Shown piece by piece: positions 4,211 to 5,546 of a stretch of 5,546 nucleotides of DNA. The notes below the pieces were generated by a model. It was given only the letters and a program-made list of their open reading frames with translations. It was not told the origin of the DNA and made no database searches. The stretch spans positions 1-5,546 of the forward strand of contig DAMDEV010000157.1 of NCBI GenBank assembly GCA_032089155.1, read 5' to 3'. The position numbers were made by a program, and so were the translations under genes. Position 1 is the first letter of the stretch. Every line of letters begins with the position of its first letter. Source of the DNA: Faucicola sp032089155 (GTDB lineage: Bacteria; Pseudomonadota; Gammaproteobacteria; Pseudomonadales; Moraxellaceae).

Positions 4211-5546
4211 ATGCAAGATGATGTTTTAATGACAAATCCAGAATCATCTGAGTCGCAAGAATTCACGACGCTACCACTGTTAGCTTTACGTGATGTTGTG
4301 GTGTATCCACAAATGCAAATTGCTTTATTTGTGGGTCGTACGCCTTCAGTCAAAGCAGTCGAGCTTGCGCAAAATGAATTTGACAATAAAGTATTGGTGG
4401 TGGCACAAAAAGACTCACTATCTGAGGACATTGATGCCAGTAATCTATTTGAATATGGTACGGTGTGCCGTGTCGTCAATACCATGCCACATGAAAATGA
4501 CGAAAATTGCATCAAAGTGCTGATTGAAGGTCTATACCGTGCCAAATTAGTCGACATTCAAGACACCGATGAGGAAGAAGCGGTATTACTGGCCGATTTT
4601 GAAAAAGCGCCTATTACCGTCAATATGACGGCTAAAACGCAAAAATCGCACAAAGAAGCGTTAGTTGCTTTGTTTAGCAAATATGCCGAAAATCGCCTAC
4701 GTAACTCACGCGAGTTGATTCGTGTGGCTGAGCGTATCACCCAACTTGAAGAGTTGGTATATTTCATTGCGACGCGTGTCTCACTCAATTTATCGATTAA
4801 ACAAAACTTTTTGGAAGTCGATGATTTGACTGCGCATATCAAGGAGTTGTCAGACTATTTGATTCAGCAAAGTGCTGAGCACAATATCGAGCAAGAATTA
4901 CAAGAAGCGGTCCGTCGCCAGATGGAAAACAACCAGCGCGAGTATTTCTTAAATGAAAAAATGAAAGCGATAAAATCTGAGCTTTCTGATCTTCATGAAG
5001 AACGCGGTGAAAATTATGACGATGACGATATTGCTGAGCTAGAAAAACGTTTAGCCGAAGCCGATTTGCCAGAAGCGGTGCGTAAAAAAGCAGAAAATGA
5101 GTTTCGTAAACTCAAAACCATGCCTGCTGCCTCTTCTGAATCATCGGTCGTGCGCAACTATGTAGAGTGGATTTTAGACACCCCTTGGAACAAAACCAGT
5201 GATGTCTCAATCGACCTCAATAAAGCCCATGACGTGCTTGACACTGACCATTATGGTTTACAAGACGTGAAAGACCGTATCTTGGAGTTCTTGGCAGTGC
5301 AATCTCGCGTGGATACCTTAAAAGGTCCGATTCTTTGCTTAGTAGGTCCGCCTGGGGTGGGTAAAACTTCCTTAGGTGAATCCATTGCTCGTGCGACAGG
5401 TCGTGAGTTTATCCGTATGGCATTGGGCGGTGTGCGAGATGAAGCTGAAATCCGTGGGCACCGACGTACCTATATTGGTGCTATGCCGGGTAAAATCGTA
5501 CAATCACTCTCAAAAGTGGGCGTGAAAAATCCGCTATTCTTACTCG
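4211..5546 (+). CDS. lon: ATP-dependent Lon protease (La), 3' end cut by the window
   Basis: Lon is a cytosolic AAA+ serine protease that unfolds and degrades damaged proteins and selected regulators. The window holds the first 445 residues of a protein normally near 800. The N-terminal substrate-binding domain begins at about residue 20 (LPLLALRDVVVYPQM). The helical linker contains QMENNQREYFLNEKMKAI, and the AAA+ module follows DTDHYGLQDVKDRILEFLAVQ. Walker A is GPPGVGKT at 379-386 with Lys385. The pore loop has Tyr421-Ile422 in GHRRTYIGAMPGK. The frame is cut after NPLFLL, just before the Walker B DEIDK. The Ser-Lys protease dyad is outside the window. Numbering runs about 23 residues ahead of E. 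coli Lon, from a longer N-terminus and small insertions in the acidic linker parts. It has its own leader and is probably stress-induced. Confidence 0.98.
   Translation, partial: MQDDVLMTNPESSESQEFTTLPLLALRDVVVYPQMQIALFVGRTPSVKAVELAQNEFDNKVLVVAQKDSLSEDIDASNLFEYGTVCRVVNTMPHENDENCIKVLIEGLYRAKLVDIQDTDEEEAVLLADFEKAPITVNMTAKTQKSHKEALVALFSKYAENRLRNSRELIRVAERITQLEELVYFIATRVSLNLSIKQNFLEVDDLTAHIKELSDYLIQQSAEHNIEQELQEAVRRQMENNQREYFLNEKMKAIKSELSDLHEERGENYDDDDIAELEKRLAEADLPEAVRKKAENEFRKLKTMPAASSESSVVRNYVEWILDTPWNKTSDVSIDLNKAHDVLDTDHYGLQDVKDRILEFLAVQSRVDTLKGPILCLVGPPGVGKTSLGESIARATGREFIRMALGGVRDEAEIRGHRRTYIGAMPGKIVQSLSKVGVKNPLFLL

Noticed and set aside
4174..4842. Minus-strand frames opposite the lon 5' half.
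   Set aside because: They are Ser/Thr-rich antisense shadows of the certain lon reading frame.
1..5546. CRISPR array, tRNA or rRNA genes, toxin-antitoxin or phage defence island.
   Set aside because: No spaced direct repeats, no cloverleaf-like sequence and no rRNA signature were seen by reading; the genes present are an IS, a regulator and housekeeping genes.

Overview
The window looks like chromosomal DNA of a gamma-proteobacterium, most likely Moraxellaceae (Moraxella, Faucicola or Psychrobacter type). I infer this from the moderate AT content, the style of the Lon, FthC and AraC proteins, and the 6S RNA-fthC neighbourhood typical of gamma-proteobacteria. The genus is an inference from memory, not a search result.

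Left part (1 to about 1545): most of an IS200/IS605-family insertion sequence. It has a divergent gene pair: tnpB (RNA-guided RuvC-like nuclease) on the minus strand, running off the left edge, and tnpA (HUH Y1 transposase) on the plus strand. Two near-consensus sigma70 promoters face each other in the short gap between the genes. Beyond the tnpA stop lies a subterminal hairpin, and an element end can be proposed near 1545/1546. The other end, where a TnpB guide RNA would be encoded, lies outside the window.

Middle (1559 to 3000): a strong inverted repeat, probably a bidirectional terminator, separates the element from a minus-strand AraC-type regulator with an N-terminal cupin-like domain. 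Divergent from the regulator is a gene-free stretch. It holds a sigma70 promoter, a long irregular RNA rod that I assign to 6S RNA (ssrS), and a Rho-independent terminator.

Right part (3001 to 5546): fthC (5-formyltetrahydrofolate cyclo-ligase) has its own promoter and overlaps a small acidic unknown gene. A spacer of about 290 bases follows, with a possible heat-shock promoter inside an inverted repeat, and then the first 445 codons of the ATP-dependent protease gene lon, cut just before Walker B.

The resident genes are housekeeping: 6S RNA tunes sigma70 RNA polymerase, FthC recycles folate, Lon does protein quality control. The IS is the accessory part. I see no convincing new multi-gene system. 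The most notable items are the noncanonical RuvC active site of TnpB, the face-to-face tnpA/tnpB promoters, the 6S RNA candidate, and the symmetrical element in the lon leader.
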